A stretch of DNA of 64,000 nt, taken from NCBI GenBank assembly GCA_025201375.1, contig JAIWZP010000023.1:62001-126000 (forward strand). The letters are read 5' to 3'. Made by a program: the position numbers and the translations under genes. The notes below the pieces were generated by a model. That model was given only the letters and a program-made list of their open reading frames with translations, ran no database searches and was not told the DNA's origin. Source of the DNA: Gongronella butleri. Its lineage: Eukaryota > Mucoromycota > Mucoromycetes > Mucorales > Cunninghamellaceae. Shown piece after piece: positions 33,528 through 46,409 of the stretch; the first letter of the stretch is position 1; each line of letters opens with the position of its first letter.

Positions 33528-36500
33528 ATGCCTGTCTCGGCCCTACGCTTTGCAGACGCCTTCAGGGTAGGCACCAGAGCACAAAAAAGTGAAAAAAGAC
33601 CGAGACTTACTTTTTCTCACCCAGGACGAGCAAGATCACGGGATCGACGTTCTGGGCACCCGACTCAAGGGCGCTGAAAGGACGTACACGGAGCTGCGCG
33701 CCATTTATGAGAAGAGGTAATGGCATTGGGCGATTTGAAAGACGAATGTTTTCTGAATTGGTGGTTTTTTCCTCACTAGAGCGCAGATCGAGCGCGATTA
33801 CGGGCAGCAAATGCTGGAATTGTCGCAATTCGCGTTGGGGGAACATGAGCAAGGCACGTTGGGAGCGTCGCTGGAGCGTGTCCCCCTTGCGTTTGAGGCG
33901 ACGGCGCGCGCACACCTTGACATGGCGGATCAATTGACACACACGCTCAATGCGCCGCTCGCGTCGTTCATGAAGGATCAGACCGAAGTCATTGTCGCTG
34001 TAAGCTTTGCGATTTGGGCTCGGTGGGGAAAGGGTATTTTTAGAACCATCATGATTTTGATTGTTCGCCTTTTTTTTTTTTTTTTTCCTCTCTCTCTCTT
34101 TTTTTTTTTTTTTTTTTAGCGAAGCCAGCAGGTCGACCAATCCAGGGAACTAAAAAATGTGCACCTTGCTCACGTGCAAAAGGTAAGAAAAAAAACCCCT
34201 TATTACTATGGATTCCTTGCTGACCGACCCCTTTTTCATCATTTCATTTGATTGTTAGATGCAAGACGCCCAGCGCGAGGCCATGGCCAATTTGGAACAA
34301 AAGAAGCAGGTGAAGCACAGCCCAGGGGGATGTGAGGATGGCGATCGACAGCAGAAACAGGGGAGGGTAGCTCATCACACGCTTTTTTTTTTTATTTTAG
34401 GCCAACGAGGACACTCAAATTGCACAGACATCCATGGCACTAGCAGGTTAGAGCGGAAAAAAATAGAAAAAAAAAAGACGGCACGACCCAAAAGCATGAC
34501 TGACTTGGCATTTTTGTACGACCTTGCAGAGCAACAGCTGCAATCGACAACTGAAACATTAGACGAGGTCATGCACAAGTTCCAAGCGGATTGGCAGTCA
34601 ACATGTGACATCTTCCAGGACCTGGAGGAACGACGCATCAACTTTATTCGTAGCAACTTGTGGGCGTAAGCAACTTTGGCAGCATCAAAAAAGCGCAGAG
34701 AATGATTTTAATCTTTTTTTGTGTATTTTTGCCAGATTTGCCAACATGATGTCGAGTGTGTACATTGTGGATGATAGGGTAAGAGCAATTGGACGAAATT
34801 GACGAGGCAGAGCAGCCAGGATGGATGGCAATTGGCAGCCATTGGAGGCAAAAATTGAACTCATTCGTTTGTTTCCCCCTTTTTTTTCTTTTTTTTTCTT
34901 TTTTTTTTGAACGCAAAAGGGATGCGAGAGTATCCGCACGGGTCTTGAAAAGACGAGCGTGAGCAAGGACATCCAGCATTTGATTCGGCAATTTGGGACA
35001 AGTGCTGATTTGCTTGAGCAGACATATCCATCGCCCACGTCGGCCACGTCGCCGCACATGCCGGACCCGGTGTCGACGGCGTTTGAGGAGCTCGAGTCGA
35101 TGCTTGCGCGCGGAGCCAATGCGTCGACGATTGCGACCACGACGATCCCTGCCGTGGCAACGTCGCCTCCCCATTCGGTCAAAAGTCATCGGTCGTCCAT
35201 GGCCGTGGTGCCGACGACGTTTTCGGATTCTTCGCAGCAGCCTACGCACCCGCATCGTCATTCGATGGGCACGAGCCCCACGGCGTCCATTGACGCATCG
35301 TCGCCGCCGTCGTCGGTGCACACAGCGGAAAAACGCAAATCCATTGCATCATCTATTGCGAGTGCCACCATGATCGATGCCGCCGCCGCCATCGCCGCCA
35401 ATTCGCCCAAATCAGTCGCGTCCGACGTGCCGGCCGCCATTTCGACTGTCCAATCGCCGCCACCACCCGCGCACACCTTGCCTACCAATCATGTCGTGGA
35501 GCCCACGCCGCAGCAACCGTATTTTAACGCGTCAAACGCGCCCAACAACGCATCGTCAGCTTCGCTCGTGATTGAGCCACCCGTGCGCCACCCGACACCC
35601 ACATCAACACAACAGCAGCAGCAACAACAGCAACAACAGCCATCAGCATCAACCACATTCCACGGAATCTCATCGAGCGTGCATATGGTCGAGCCGCCAT
35701 CGTACCCGCCCTCCCAACAGCATCAGCATCGCCCATCTGATGCAACCCAAGCCGGGTCTCAGCAGCCATTCCATTGGAACGTGCCCAATGGCGCGCAATC
35801 GTCGTACACACCCGCCACCGGCTACCAGCAGCAACAGGTGAACAATTCACAAAAACGAGCACCCAAGCCGCGCGAGGAAAAATGGACATTCTCGTCGAAA
35901 CGTGCGCCATCGGGCCAACAGTCGCAAAAGCCAACAACCAACAATCACATACCCCCGTCATCGTCATCGTCATCCCTGTCGTCTCAGAGCACCGGAACCC
36001 AGCAAAGATCGTCGTATTTGGACCACTCGGTGCACCCACCACCACTCGGAAACACGGACAATCCTGCCAAACAGGCGTATCGCAATAGCTATTATGGCAA
36101 TGGCGCGCCCCCTGTCGCCATGGACGTCCAGCCACCCATCCAACATGTGCAGAATCAGCAAAATCAGCAGAATCAGCGTCCTGTGTCATCCTATCACCCA
36201 TTGCGCAATAACAACAACAACAACGACCCCAATTCAGGCACCAAAAAGCCGCCAGCCATCACCACCTCTGCCAGCAGCTCCACATCGTCGTTGCACCAGC
36301 AACAAGTGCAAGGGATTCGGCCGCCCGCGTGGCAGGATGCGCAGCATCAGCCGCCTTTGCCAGCCGACGCCGAGCACGCGTCCATGTCGGAATTCATGCA
36401 AGCCAATGACGCTTCCAAGCCATCACAAGGTGATGTAGCATCGTCCCGCTCGGGTCTACAACGATATGGCAGCGTGTCTGGCCCGCGGCAGCCACCATCC

Positions 36501-37003
36501 AATGGCCAATTCCTATCCAGCGATGACATGAAGCAGCCACAACCTTACAATCAAGATACCATGGAACAGATTAACCAAGATCACCCAACGCTGGAACCGA
36601 GCGCACCCCCTGCAGACGAAATCAACGACATCAACGACACCACCAATGTTGCCGCAGCCGCAGCCAACAACAAGGGCTTCTTTAGCAGCTTTTTCAAACG
36701 CCCCGACAATAAGAGTCCCACCAATGACGACGACAATCAGTGTCTCCCTGACGGCACAGAGTATCACCACAAAGCACGCGCTCTTTGGGCCTACGATGCG
36801 GTCGTAAGTCGTCGTTTAAGATGGTCAAAAGGACATGCACTGACTTTTTATGTTTTTAGATCGACTCTGAGCTCACATTCCAAGCCAACGACGTGCTGGC
36901 CATCATCGAAAAGCAAAAAGATGGCTGGTGGAAGGCTGAGATCATGGATAACCAGCGTCGTGCACGAGGCCTGGTACCAGGAAATTACATGCAGCCCGTT
37001 TAG
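33528..37003 (+). CDS. F-BAR and SH3 domain protein (Cdc15/Imp2/Bzz1-like)
   Basis: Exons 33528-33566, 33625-33716, 33780-33999, 34120-34182, 34259-34309, 34401-34446, 34530-34665, 34736-34778, 34920-36803 and 36860-37003; 905 aa. An F-BAR domain (about 5-260) begins F-x3-F then GIDVLGTRLKGAERTYTEL and RAQIERDYGQQMLEL. A very long low-complexity region (about 290-840) is rich in Pro, Ser, Gln and Asn, with a polyQ tract near 35610. A C-terminal SH3 (about 847-905) has ALWAYDA, ELTF, GWWKAE and GLVPGNY. Such proteins bend membranes and recruit actin regulators at endocytic sites or the division ring. AATAAA near 37097. Confidence 0.9.
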
Positions 37004-37186
37004 TTATCAATCCTTGTTTCTCTCATTTTTCTGTATCTGTTCTATTGCACTCTAGCATTCCCCCCTCCCCTTTCCCTTCCTTTTTTTCTTGTACCAAATA
37101 AAGCTTCGCATGTTATTTTTTTATTCCCAAATAGACACGTTTTTCCATGAACATTTCACGCAATGCTACGGCGTCTCGAGGTGATA

Positions 37187-38287
37187 CTACGAATGTTTCC
37201 ATTGGACATGGAGAGTGATGCCGTGGATTTTCTTGCCATCCAGCGCGCGGAGCGCGCGCACGGCATCATTGGGGTGCGCATATTCAACGACCGCATAGCT
37301 GGATGAAAAACGAGGGTCAACTTTCCTTGATTTTTTTTTTTTTTTGCGGCTCGCCCTTCCCCCCCCAATCGATATTTTCAGCGTTTACCCGACATTTTTA
37401 CGCATATTGTAGAGGAGCTTGGGCACAAACATGCCCGTGACGACGCCATGTTGCTGGAAAACGTCGTACATTTCGACAAACGTGTTGTAATAGGGGATGT
37501 TGCCTACATAAAGGGTGGTGGAGCGCTTGGAGAAAAGCGAGTGCGACGTGCTGCGCATGTAATACGAGGACGACGACGCGCTGTGATAATTGTGCGAGTT
37601 GCTGCCATAGCTGCCGTGCTGCGGCGAACGCGAATGGCGACGGCGGTGCTTGGAGGACGACGAGTAATACGGGGATCGCGAGCGATGGCGCGAGTGGAGG
37701 CGTGAATGGTGGCGCGACTGGTGGCGCGAGCGGTGGTGGGGGTAGTACGATGATTGGCTGGAGGACGGCGCATCCATGTCCACATCCTCGTCGCCGTGAT
37801 GATGATGATGACGAGAGTGATGATCGTGGCGCGCCAACCAGGACGGGGATGCGCGCGGCACCGAGCTCAACACCGATTTCAAGGTGGGAGGCTGCTGTTG
37901 TTGCTCATTTTCCGTGGTGACGCGTGCCGTGGGCGAACGACCACGCACTGGCTCCGCCGGGCTTGATGGCTGCTTGTAATAATAAGACGATGGCGACGAG
38001 GACGCGTGGCGGTGCTTGTTTCGATCATCATCTCGGTCATCATGCAGGTGACGGTGATGACGTGGCGACCGGCGATGGTGGTGATCGTATCGCGACGTCG
38101 AGCGCGATGGGCCACTACGTGAGAAAGAACGAGGGCGCGAGGAACGGCCCTGCTTGGTGCGATCATTGTCATCTGGAAAGAATTCAGACGCGACGTGCTG
38201 CTTGGACCAATCCGTCCCATGGCTTGGCTCTTGGTTAGCGACTGGGGACCATGGACGCTCTTGAATTGCATCCGTTTTGGCATCCAT
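37187..38287 (-). CDS. RS/His-rich protein with C-terminal RRM
   Basis: Exons (complement): 37389-38287 and 37187-37298; 336 aa. Residues 40-250 are rich in Ser, Arg and His, with many SRH/RSR dipeptides and a poly-His run, as in SR-type splicing proteins. One RRM closes the protein (about 257-336): RNP2 LYVGNI (259-264) and RNP1-like VGYAVVEYA (from 299), split by the intron. The order (RS region first, RRM last) is the reverse of classical SR proteins. The role is inferred as pre-mRNA binding or splicing. Start at ATG 38287; an upstream in-frame opening to 38398 has no further support. Confidence 0.82.
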
Positions 38288-39289
38288 GGATGGCTTGTTG
38301 ATCGAGGAAAAGAAAAAGTGACAAAAAAGCGAAAGAAAGGGGCCAAAACTGGTAAGTCGGGACAGGCGACTGATTTTTTTTTGAAAAAAAGGTAACAATA
38401 GTTAGTCCTGTGCCCATGATAATCATTGTGATGAGACTGGATGTATAAAGAAAAATCTGATGCCAGAGAGCTGCGACAAGGCAGGCGAGCGCTCTCTCTT
38501 GCCACAATTGGCATTAGTTTAGAAAACTTGCTTGCGATACTTTTATGAACCAGTGTACTCCCAGCAGCAGCATCAAGAGTCGCAGCAGAACGACCTAGTC
38601 TTGCAGTACGTAGAAGACGCGTGTTCCATGAGCGATTTTTAATCGCAAACATGCGATTTTCCAAGTAAATTGCTTGTTCTCGGCATCCAGCTACGTGATC
38701 AACTTTAAACTTGTCAGCTGCACCACCACACCAACTTTATTCATCAGCGTCATGTTTGCCTCTTCTGGCACCTCATTGCACTTGCAAGGACCTGGCGTGG
38801 ATGAGAGGATGACCCAAGAAAAAAAATTCGTCGCGTTGCATTATTTTGTGCGTCTTTCTTTCTGTGGAATGCGGTTACGGTATTGGCCCAGCTTAACATC
38901 ATACTACTGTATCATCATACTGTACTGTACAGTACGTTCCCTGAAACCCTGCAGGCGTAAAAAAATTAGCTTGCATCTCAGCAAGTGCCCGAGAAATTGC
39001 ACAAAAAAAGCAGGATTTTTATCCGTTTTTTGGATTTGTGCACACAAATAATACTGTATTATGACAACACGCTTGCTTGATGATCACTGCATCATGTTTC
39101 AATCCCGGTGGACAGAAACAGATAGACGCGTGCACGCGCCGTCTGATACCGTACTGTATCATACAGTAGTATGATATCATTTCTTCAGGCACTGCATCAT
39201 GAAGCATCGCGTTACTGTATGATACAGTACACGACGCAAAAACGTACACATTTGCCATTATTTAAAACCCAAAGAGCGCGTTTTCAGAT
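38288..39289. other. Repeat-island flank, no gene
   Basis: Upstream region of the RRM gene, then AT-rich DNA with nine TAC(A/T)GTA motifs. These include a chain of three sharing TA dinucleotides (38918-38934). No coding region was found. Confidence 0.6.
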
Positions 39290-41240
39290 TTTGCCGGCCT
39301 GCTGTGCCTCCAGAAATTTTTTTACAGCCGAGCTGCCCGCTACAGTATCATAACGAAGAAAAATGCGTCGCGGCGTAAACCACAGTAGGCCATGACAGCT
39401 GCTCAGCAGTGCTCAAGACGGACCCGCCAGATTTTTTTTGGACTCGAAAATGCCAAAAAACCTCATATTTGTACGATCATATGATACAGTATATTTTCCT
39501 TCATCTCGCCATCATCTGCATGGTCGACCCCGCTCATCAAAAATGGCTGCAGCCCAATCAGCGCAAATTTTGCAACAAAAAAGCTTGAACCCCCAGAGCG
39601 CTGCAGTACGACCACTTTTGAAAAATTCAGGGGTCACTCAGGGGTGACTCATTTCAATCTCAGAAAATGCCAAATTTGCGAAATTTCGAACTCCGAGTGA
39701 TCAATGCATCCCAAACAGGTAACTCCGACAATTGGCCATTGGCAGACAAAATGGCAGCTCGCTCGCTCGCCTCAACTGTCACGATCCAATTCGTGAGCAT
39801 TGTCCACAACTCTTTTTTTTTTTCTTGCTCCCTTTCGCTCCTTTTTGTTTCCAGTCCTTCTATTTTCCTTTGGCCGCCGCCCAATTCCAACACCATCATC
39901 TGGCCATGGCTCGTGGCTTTCAAACGCACCCTCTCACAAGTTTGTAGCTGCTCTCCCCATCGAGCAATGGCCGATCTTCTCCTTTGCCCCGCTTTTTCTC
40001 CTTTTGCTGCGCCGCTGGAATCTCGATCTGTCTGTGCGCCAAGGCTGCAGACCAATTGGCCTTGTCGCACATAAAAGACCCGCCACTTTCCTTTTCCCCT
40101 TTTTTTTCTTTTCTTTTTTTTCTTTACCCTTTCAACACCGTTTCTCCTCCCCTGAACCCCCCTCTTGCTATTACAATAAAACTCCTTGTTTGTCACCAAT
40201 ATCAAGATGCGTCCTACCAATAGAGTCCACGAGCGCCCCGCTCGCCATATCCGTGGCGCTGCTTCACGCCACGCACAACAACAACCACGTCGCGAACGTC
40301 TCGTTGTTAAACGGGCCGTCGACGTGGCCCGTCGCCGCCCCACTTTGCGTTCCGTGCTTGCGCCCGAGACGCTGGCCCGTTGGGCCCCAACACCACAGCA
40401 AGAGGACGGTCCAGCAGAGGATCGTCACATCAACAACGTAAGAAAAAAGCCCAAAGAGTGATGCATGAACGGCGATCTACGGAGAGAAAGTGCCTACTTT
40501 GGTGCGAACTTTTTTGCAAAAATTTAAGGTTTGACACTTCCAAATTAAGTGCGTGGATTGCATGGAATTTTTCTTTTTTTTCTTTTTTTCTTTTTTTCTT
40601 TTGCACATTTTTGTACGCTGCTGAGTGGTGGGCTGCAGCAGCCTGGTGAAATGACCGATGTAAAAAGTTAAAACTGAAGCTAGTAGCACACTGCAAATTA
40701 TCCCATTAGATGCTTTGCACCCCTGTTTTTTGTTAGTAAAACTGGAATGAAAATCATAGGTTTATTAGACCGTTGTCGAGCAAATCGCAATTGAAGATTT
40801 TGCTGAAAAAATGTATTTTCTCTGGAGCGAGTTGTTTTACGTTCTAGCCGTCCATCGATGAAACTGATCTCATCATTCGATACAACAACAGTGGCGAGCG
40901 GCCAAAAATATTTGTAAATCCCAAATTTTTTTGTCCATTGCTTGTCCAAGTGTCTATGATTTTCTGATAAAAATGGGGGGTGACGAAGTGGGGCAATCCC
41001 CCTAATAGTTCGCCACCCCCTGTGGTGGAGAGCTATGATTTCTGTGGCCCCACTCATCCAATCGACATAATACTACCAAGAGTTTATTAAAAGTCTACCT
41101 GAAAATGCCACAAACATGGAATTCTGACCATCCTCCAGTAGAGATTCAACAGATGCTTTTGACACGTTAAAAGCACCATTGTTGGGATGTTGGCTGCCTT
41201 TCCAGTTGTCGAGAAAATTGAGTTTGAAAATTAATAATCC
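39290..41240. repeat. Dispersed repeat R1, copy 2 with extra segment
   Basis: Matches 9.77-10.83 kb in the same orientation, but carries about 690 bp extra (about 39745-40440) and about 260 bp extra (about 40890-41145). The extra 690 bp contain a promoter-like pyrimidine stretch and a coding-like first exon. Confidence 0.75.
40207..40437 (+). pseudogene. Possible orphan first exon in repeat R1
   Basis: 77 codons from ATG 40207 to a good donor (AAC|GTAAGA at 40438). The peptide is Arg-rich (RPARHIRGAASRHAQQQPRR, VDVARRRPTLRSVL). It is preceded by C/T-rich DNA and AATAAA-like sequence. Right after the donor the sequence returns to repeat R1 shared with 10.27 kb, and no downstream exon was identified. 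It could be a gene whose intron received the repeat, or a host fragment captured by it. The family was not recognised. Confidence 0.35.
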
Positions 41241-42576
41241 AACGTTTGATCGACTTTTGCAACAAGCGTGCAAAGTTCATCATCGTTCATCCATTATCAT
41301 CGGGCGGATGATCAGACAATCAGAAAATGACATGCGAGTGCGTCACTTTTTTTTCGATCTGTGCCATTTTCATTATCGCGATTCACAAAATACAGCATTA
41401 CTATGATATTTTACGTACGTAAGAGACTGTGCTGAATTTGTGGAAATGTCAAAATTTTGGACTCATCTTCTTCTGCACAACAACGATCCTCGATCCAGCA
41501 GTCGACTTCGGTTCTCAACGTCTTGCTTGTTGTTAAAACAAGAAGGCACAGCAGCGTGGAAATACTGTATGATATGAAAATACAGTATCATAGTGATGAG
41601 AACTAGCCAAAGGCTGCTGGGAGGGAGGTATTATGATACAGTAATCGAATTACTGTATACTGTACCGGTGTCAGGAATGTGCTTTTTTTTTGTGTGCCCC
41701 TTTTTCCTTTTCCTTTTTTTTTTCTTCCCTATTTTTGCCCTTTTCTTGCTTTTCGCAGCCCATATCCTTTCTTTCTTTATCCTTTTGCTTTTTTTTCTTT
41801 TTTTTCTTTTTTTACTTTGCACGTTTTAAACCACTGTCTGCCAGTGGTAAGTCCACATATCCATATCCCTAATAGTGCACTAACACCCATTAAAGGTTTT
41901 TATCCTGCTTTATTTTTTTTACGCGTTTGTCGCGTTTTCTTGGTGTTTGGTGCCCCAATTGCTCTTTTTTTTTGTCTCTCACTTCACCTAAGGATTGCCC
42001 AGACACAACACCGGTATACCTAAATGATTTTTGTTGACTTTTTTTACGTATTGAATTTGTGACAATTCGTGAAAATGGTGCAAATCTCGAGAACGGCGGC
42101 CTGAGAAAAAGAAGAAGCAGCAGCCTCTGCTGCTTTTAAAATTTCCTTCAAAGAGATGTTGATATGGCTACGTGGCAATTTTTTTTTTTTTTTTGGTTGC
42201 AATCGAATCATGATTTTGCTTGGGAGTATTTTTTTATTTCTCAACGATTTTTAGGCGTCATTCCATGTTTGTATCATTCCATTTCTACTACGTACTACGT
42301 ACTGTACGTATAATACAGTACGTACTGTACATATTGATTTTTCCAAACCCGGACTTTGTCACTTTACGCTGGCTGATGAATGTGAACTCCGTGCATTATT
42401 GTTAGAGAATGCGCGTTTTTTGACAAGTCCATCATCATCGGGCATATCGCACATACATAGGCAGCTCGCAGCCATCTTTACCCGTTGCCGAAAAAGTCGC
42501 CTTTTTAAGAAATTACTGCAACGCATCGCACGATGGGAGCGTGAAATAAAACGTTTATTACACGATTAACAATTAA
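41241..42576. other. Repeat-island flank, no gene
   Basis: Eight TAC(A/T)GTA motifs (41563-41664 and 42300-42329), a pyrimidine-rich stretch (41680-41820) and T runs. An AATAAA for the minus-strand permease lies at 42554-42559 (tttatt on plus). No exon chain was found. Confidence 0.55.
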
Positions 42577-44962
42577 TTACAAGGCGTAGCGGAATTGAGG
42601 GTGCTGTTCATAAAGCGTATCAAAGTCTTTCAGGGTGGACAGATGCGTGACGGTGGGTTTGCCGTGCTCATTGTCGCGCTTTTTGTTCTCACGGTTGAGC
42701 ATGAAGCGCAACACAGCGGCGCTGCCGAAAGCCAAGACCATAAAGGCAAGGCACACGCCGTGACCCTTTCTGTAGCGCGGCGCGTCTGTCGCGGGGTAGA
42801 TCTGCGTGCCCAAAATCGCGAAACCTATGATAAAATCGGTCCATTTAGTCTCCAGCTGCCGTCGCATCACACTCTTTTGCACTTACATTGGGCAACCATG
42901 GACACGATGGCAAGACTGGTCGCGCGCTTGGTGTGGCCAAGGCAATTGTTGGCCACCCTACGTGTCGCCAAAAGAAAAAAAAAAGAGATGAGCGGATAAA
43001 TCATGCGCGAGAGGCGCAGCCACACTGTCCGTTTTTTTTTTTTTTTTTTTTTTTTACCAAGCCTGGACGAGCGCAATGTTTGGGTAGATGCCGGTGGCAG
43101 CCAAGATGGCACCGACATAAGACAGAGGCACGTTTTGGCTTACCAGCAAGAAGATGTAGCCCAGGACGCCAATGGACGTGACGCCCATGATGTGATAACC
43201 TTTTTTTTCCGTTGAAAGCGCGGTGTGAGTCTCTTCGTCATACAATGTTTCTTTCGTTGCTCTCCTCTTTCTTACCGCGCTGCAAAGTGCGATCGGAATT
43301 CCACGAAATGATGAAAACAACGATACAGGCAATAACGTAAGGCGGGATGGTCAGCAGGTTGGCGGTGAGTGAGGTGAAGCCGAGGTCCTTGATGATGGTG
43401 GGCAGGAACACCTGCGGCGGAGAGAGAAGAAAAAGGGGCGTGTCAATGGTCACGACGCGTCGCGTGGCGTTTTGCATGTTTGAGCTTACGGCAAAGCTGG
43501 CAAGGCAGACGTTCAGGCCAATGTAAATAAGGACCGCGAGCCAAAGTCGGTAGTCCAAGAATGCCGTGGTGAATTGCTTCTTGTCAAATGGCTTGGTGTC
43601 GTTGTTTCCACCCTGCTCAATGCGATCAATGGCCACCTGGCGCTCCTCGGGCGTCAACCAGATCTTGTTCTTGGAGCTTGGCAAATTGGGCAGCGCAAAG
43701 TAGGTCAAAAAGCCAAACACAATCGTCGGGATCGCCTCCACAATGAACAACCACTGTAAAAACAATAACATGAGGAATTTCAAACGGCATCTCCTTTCTA
43801 ATTGCTCTCAAATGAATACTTACGCGCCAACCGGCAATGCCGTGAGCTCCTTCCAGATTGCGCAGCACGCCGTAGCCAATGGCACCTAGTGGCAAAAAAA
43901 AAAAAAAAAACAAGGTTACACGATGGATGATGGTCCTCGGACAAAATTTACCTGCAAAGGCACCAGCGATCGTCGACGCACCAAAGTAAATGGCAATCTA
44001 TGATACACAAAACAATGAGCAATTGCATGAGAGGCAAAAAAAAAAAAAAAATACCACGTCTTGCTTACTCTTAAGGCCAGTTCCTCGCGAAGGTACCAAA
44101 AGCTGAGGTACAATGGTGTCCTAAAATCCAAAGAGGAATTGGAACCCCTTTTACCATCTTCTTTTTTCGTGCATTTCTTACGCAGGTCCCACGCCGTTCT
44201 CAAAGGCACCGAGGAAGAAGCGACAGGCAATCAGACCGGCAGCATTGTGCGTAAAAGCTTGGCTGGGAGTGAAATGAGTGGTTAAAAATGCCACTCCGAG
44301 AATGAGCAGCAGAAAAATGATTTACCATAAAGAGCTCACGCCCCACAGAATCATGGTCGAAGCAATCCATCGCGATGGCTTCACCCTGTATGGAAAAAAG
44401 CGCAAAAAGTAAGCCATTTTGTACCGCGATCAGCCATTGAGCCATTCTTGGGTACCATTTGAGCATCAGATTGGATGGGATCATAAAGATCACGTAGCCT
44501 GCAGTCAAAAAAAAAAAAGGGGGTGCGGGGTGCGTTCAGTGTGAGTAATAGCCAATCAGATGCTCGAATTTGTTTTACCAGCGAAAAAGATGGTGAGCGC
44601 GGTGTAATAATCGTTTCCAACAAGGTTCAAATCTTTCTCCAAGGTGCCCAATCTTGCATTGCCGATGTTGTTTCTGTCGAGACTGAGCAACAGGTACAGA
44701 ATGGCTACCCACGGCACAATGCTAATGAATAAAAGATAAGAAAACGATGAGCGGACGCGTGTTTGTTTTTTTTTTTTTTTCGTGGCCCGTACCGCAAGTC
44801 AATTTTGCGCAAGAGGCGCTTTTCTACCACGGGATCGATCTGATTCTTCTGGGGGACGTCCTCGATGTCATTGGCAGGCGTGATCGACTGGTATGACGTA
44901 GGCGCTGTGGCATTGCTCTCTGGTTGCAAGGGCAACTCTCTGCTGTTCTTGTCGGCTGACAT
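42577..44962 (-). CDS. MFS permease, DAL5/allantoate (ACS) family
   Basis: Thirteen exons (complement): 44793-44962, 44579-44721, 44456-44498, 44326-44385, 44182-44262, 44069-44120, 43952-43997, 43824-43885, 43490-43753, 43276-43411, 43058-43199, 42887-42957, 42577-42824; 505 aa. Family marks: VEKRLLRKIDLR, LLSLDRNNIGNARL, GYVIFMIPSNLMLK, KPSRWIASTMILWG, RFFLGAFENG, YLSFWYLREELALR and NNCLGHTKRAT. Members import anionic organic nutrients (allantoate, nicotinate, vitamins) through the plasma membrane with protons; the substrate here is unknown. The intron before 43199 ends in an A run (GAAAAAAAAG). Confidence 0.92.
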
Positions 44963-46409
44963 TGTTGATGACGGAACAGTGGAATTAGGAAGAAAAAGAA
45001 GAAAAAATTCAAAAAAAGGGGGAGATCCAAAGAAAATCACCATTTTAAGGTTTGAAAAGACATAAAAGGCACATTTTTTTCCCGCCCCACATCAATTTCA
45101 TCGTAAAAATGGTACCCACGATGAAATGATTCATGGATCAAGTAGCTCGTGGGTGACAAAGAGCGCGTGGCGGCTGGTGGAAAAGATTTTTGGGTGGATC
45201 AGCCTTCAAAAAGCGGCATTGGAGGCCTTTGGCGCGCCAAACACGCTGTGCCGAGCGCGCCGAGCGCGCCAACGCTTGATCTCGACGCTTGCTCTGGGCA
45301 AGTGGGACCCCCCTGAAGCCTGCCATAAACCCGAAAGGCCGGGTTTAGACGAGAAGGACCAATAACAAGCCGTTTTGAGAGCCTGGATGAACAACCTCGC
45401 TCTTTTTACTTTTTTTTTCTGTATTGTTTATATGTTGCGACAGTGGATTGTGCGTTGCAAAGCGATTTTTTCATGATTTTAAAGAGCTGAGCCCCGTGCG
45501 CAAGCCCGGATCAGCATCATAAGCCACGTTTTCACGCTGCAAAAAGGCAAGCAACCTAACAATCACGTCCCCTTTGGCACCATTGCATCGCTGTTCGTCG
45601 CATGGGCATGGTGCACAAGGTAGAGCTTGCCGGTGTTGCACAAGTCAATGCAAGAAAGCAAAGAAAAAAGGCAAGTCTGCGGGTCTGCGGGTCTGCGGGT
45701 GTGAAATGGTTCAGTGTGCCCCTCCAATCACTTTTTCTGTTGTGCATGTCAGCATTTTTCATGCTGCAGCCATTCGGCACGTGCCTCTAGTCCCTGATTG
45801 AATCGGTGTTGTCGTCGCATTCTCTTTTTCTGTCACTTTTTGCCAAATCAACGGTACAATGTGAGGCGTCCCTTTTTTTTATATAGCGATCTTCAGTGCA
45901 ACGGTGGCACGTGGCCAATCAGCGTCCGAGTTGTGTGCGCGACCATTTTGCATGAAGGAAAATAGGGCCAAGATGATTGACAAGCCAATCAGGGCGGCGG
46001 GCGGCCTGATGGCGTGAGCTGCGGGAGCAATTGCGACAGATTTCGGGTGGCGATCCAATCATGATGTGAATGGCCGCATTGACGACCCCCCTTTTTTTGC
46101 TGCGTAGGATCACAAGGTAAAATGGATGTTTATTTGTAAAAGCACAAATAGCACTCATACAGTCATGGGGGGCATAAATCAAGCATAAGAGGAGCTTACA
46201 AGATTCCAAAAGAAAAAAATGTGGTGATCGATTTCATACAAAAAGAAAAAAATGGGAGGGGGGCAGAGAACTAAACAGAGCAGGACGCGGTAAATGTCTT
46301 TTTTTTTTCTTTTTCTTTTTTTTTCAGTGGGCATTGCAAGCGGTCCCCCCGTTATGCCATGGGCCGCTTTGACTGTGCCCTCTTCATAGAGGGAGGCGAT
46401 TTGTCTTTT
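44963..46409. other. Intergenic region with CCAAT words and short tandem repeat
   Basis: Upstream region of the permease and 3' flank of the bZIP gene. It holds several CCAAT words (45724, 45913, 45984, 46054 area) and a triple 8-bp repeat CTGCGGGT near 45677-45700. No gene was recognised. Confidence 0.5.

Noticed and set aside
38288..38398. N-terminal extension of the RRM protein
   Set aside because: Hydrophobic Phe-rich stretch from a T-rich leader; the Met at 38287 starts the plausible protein.
40477..40696. Minus-strand frames similar to one at 10.2-10.5 kb
   Set aside because: Similarity comes from the dispersed repeat R1, not from a gene family.
41593..42023. Phe/Pro-rich open frames
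   Set aside because: Produced by a pyrimidine-rich tract; opposite strand gives Lys runs.
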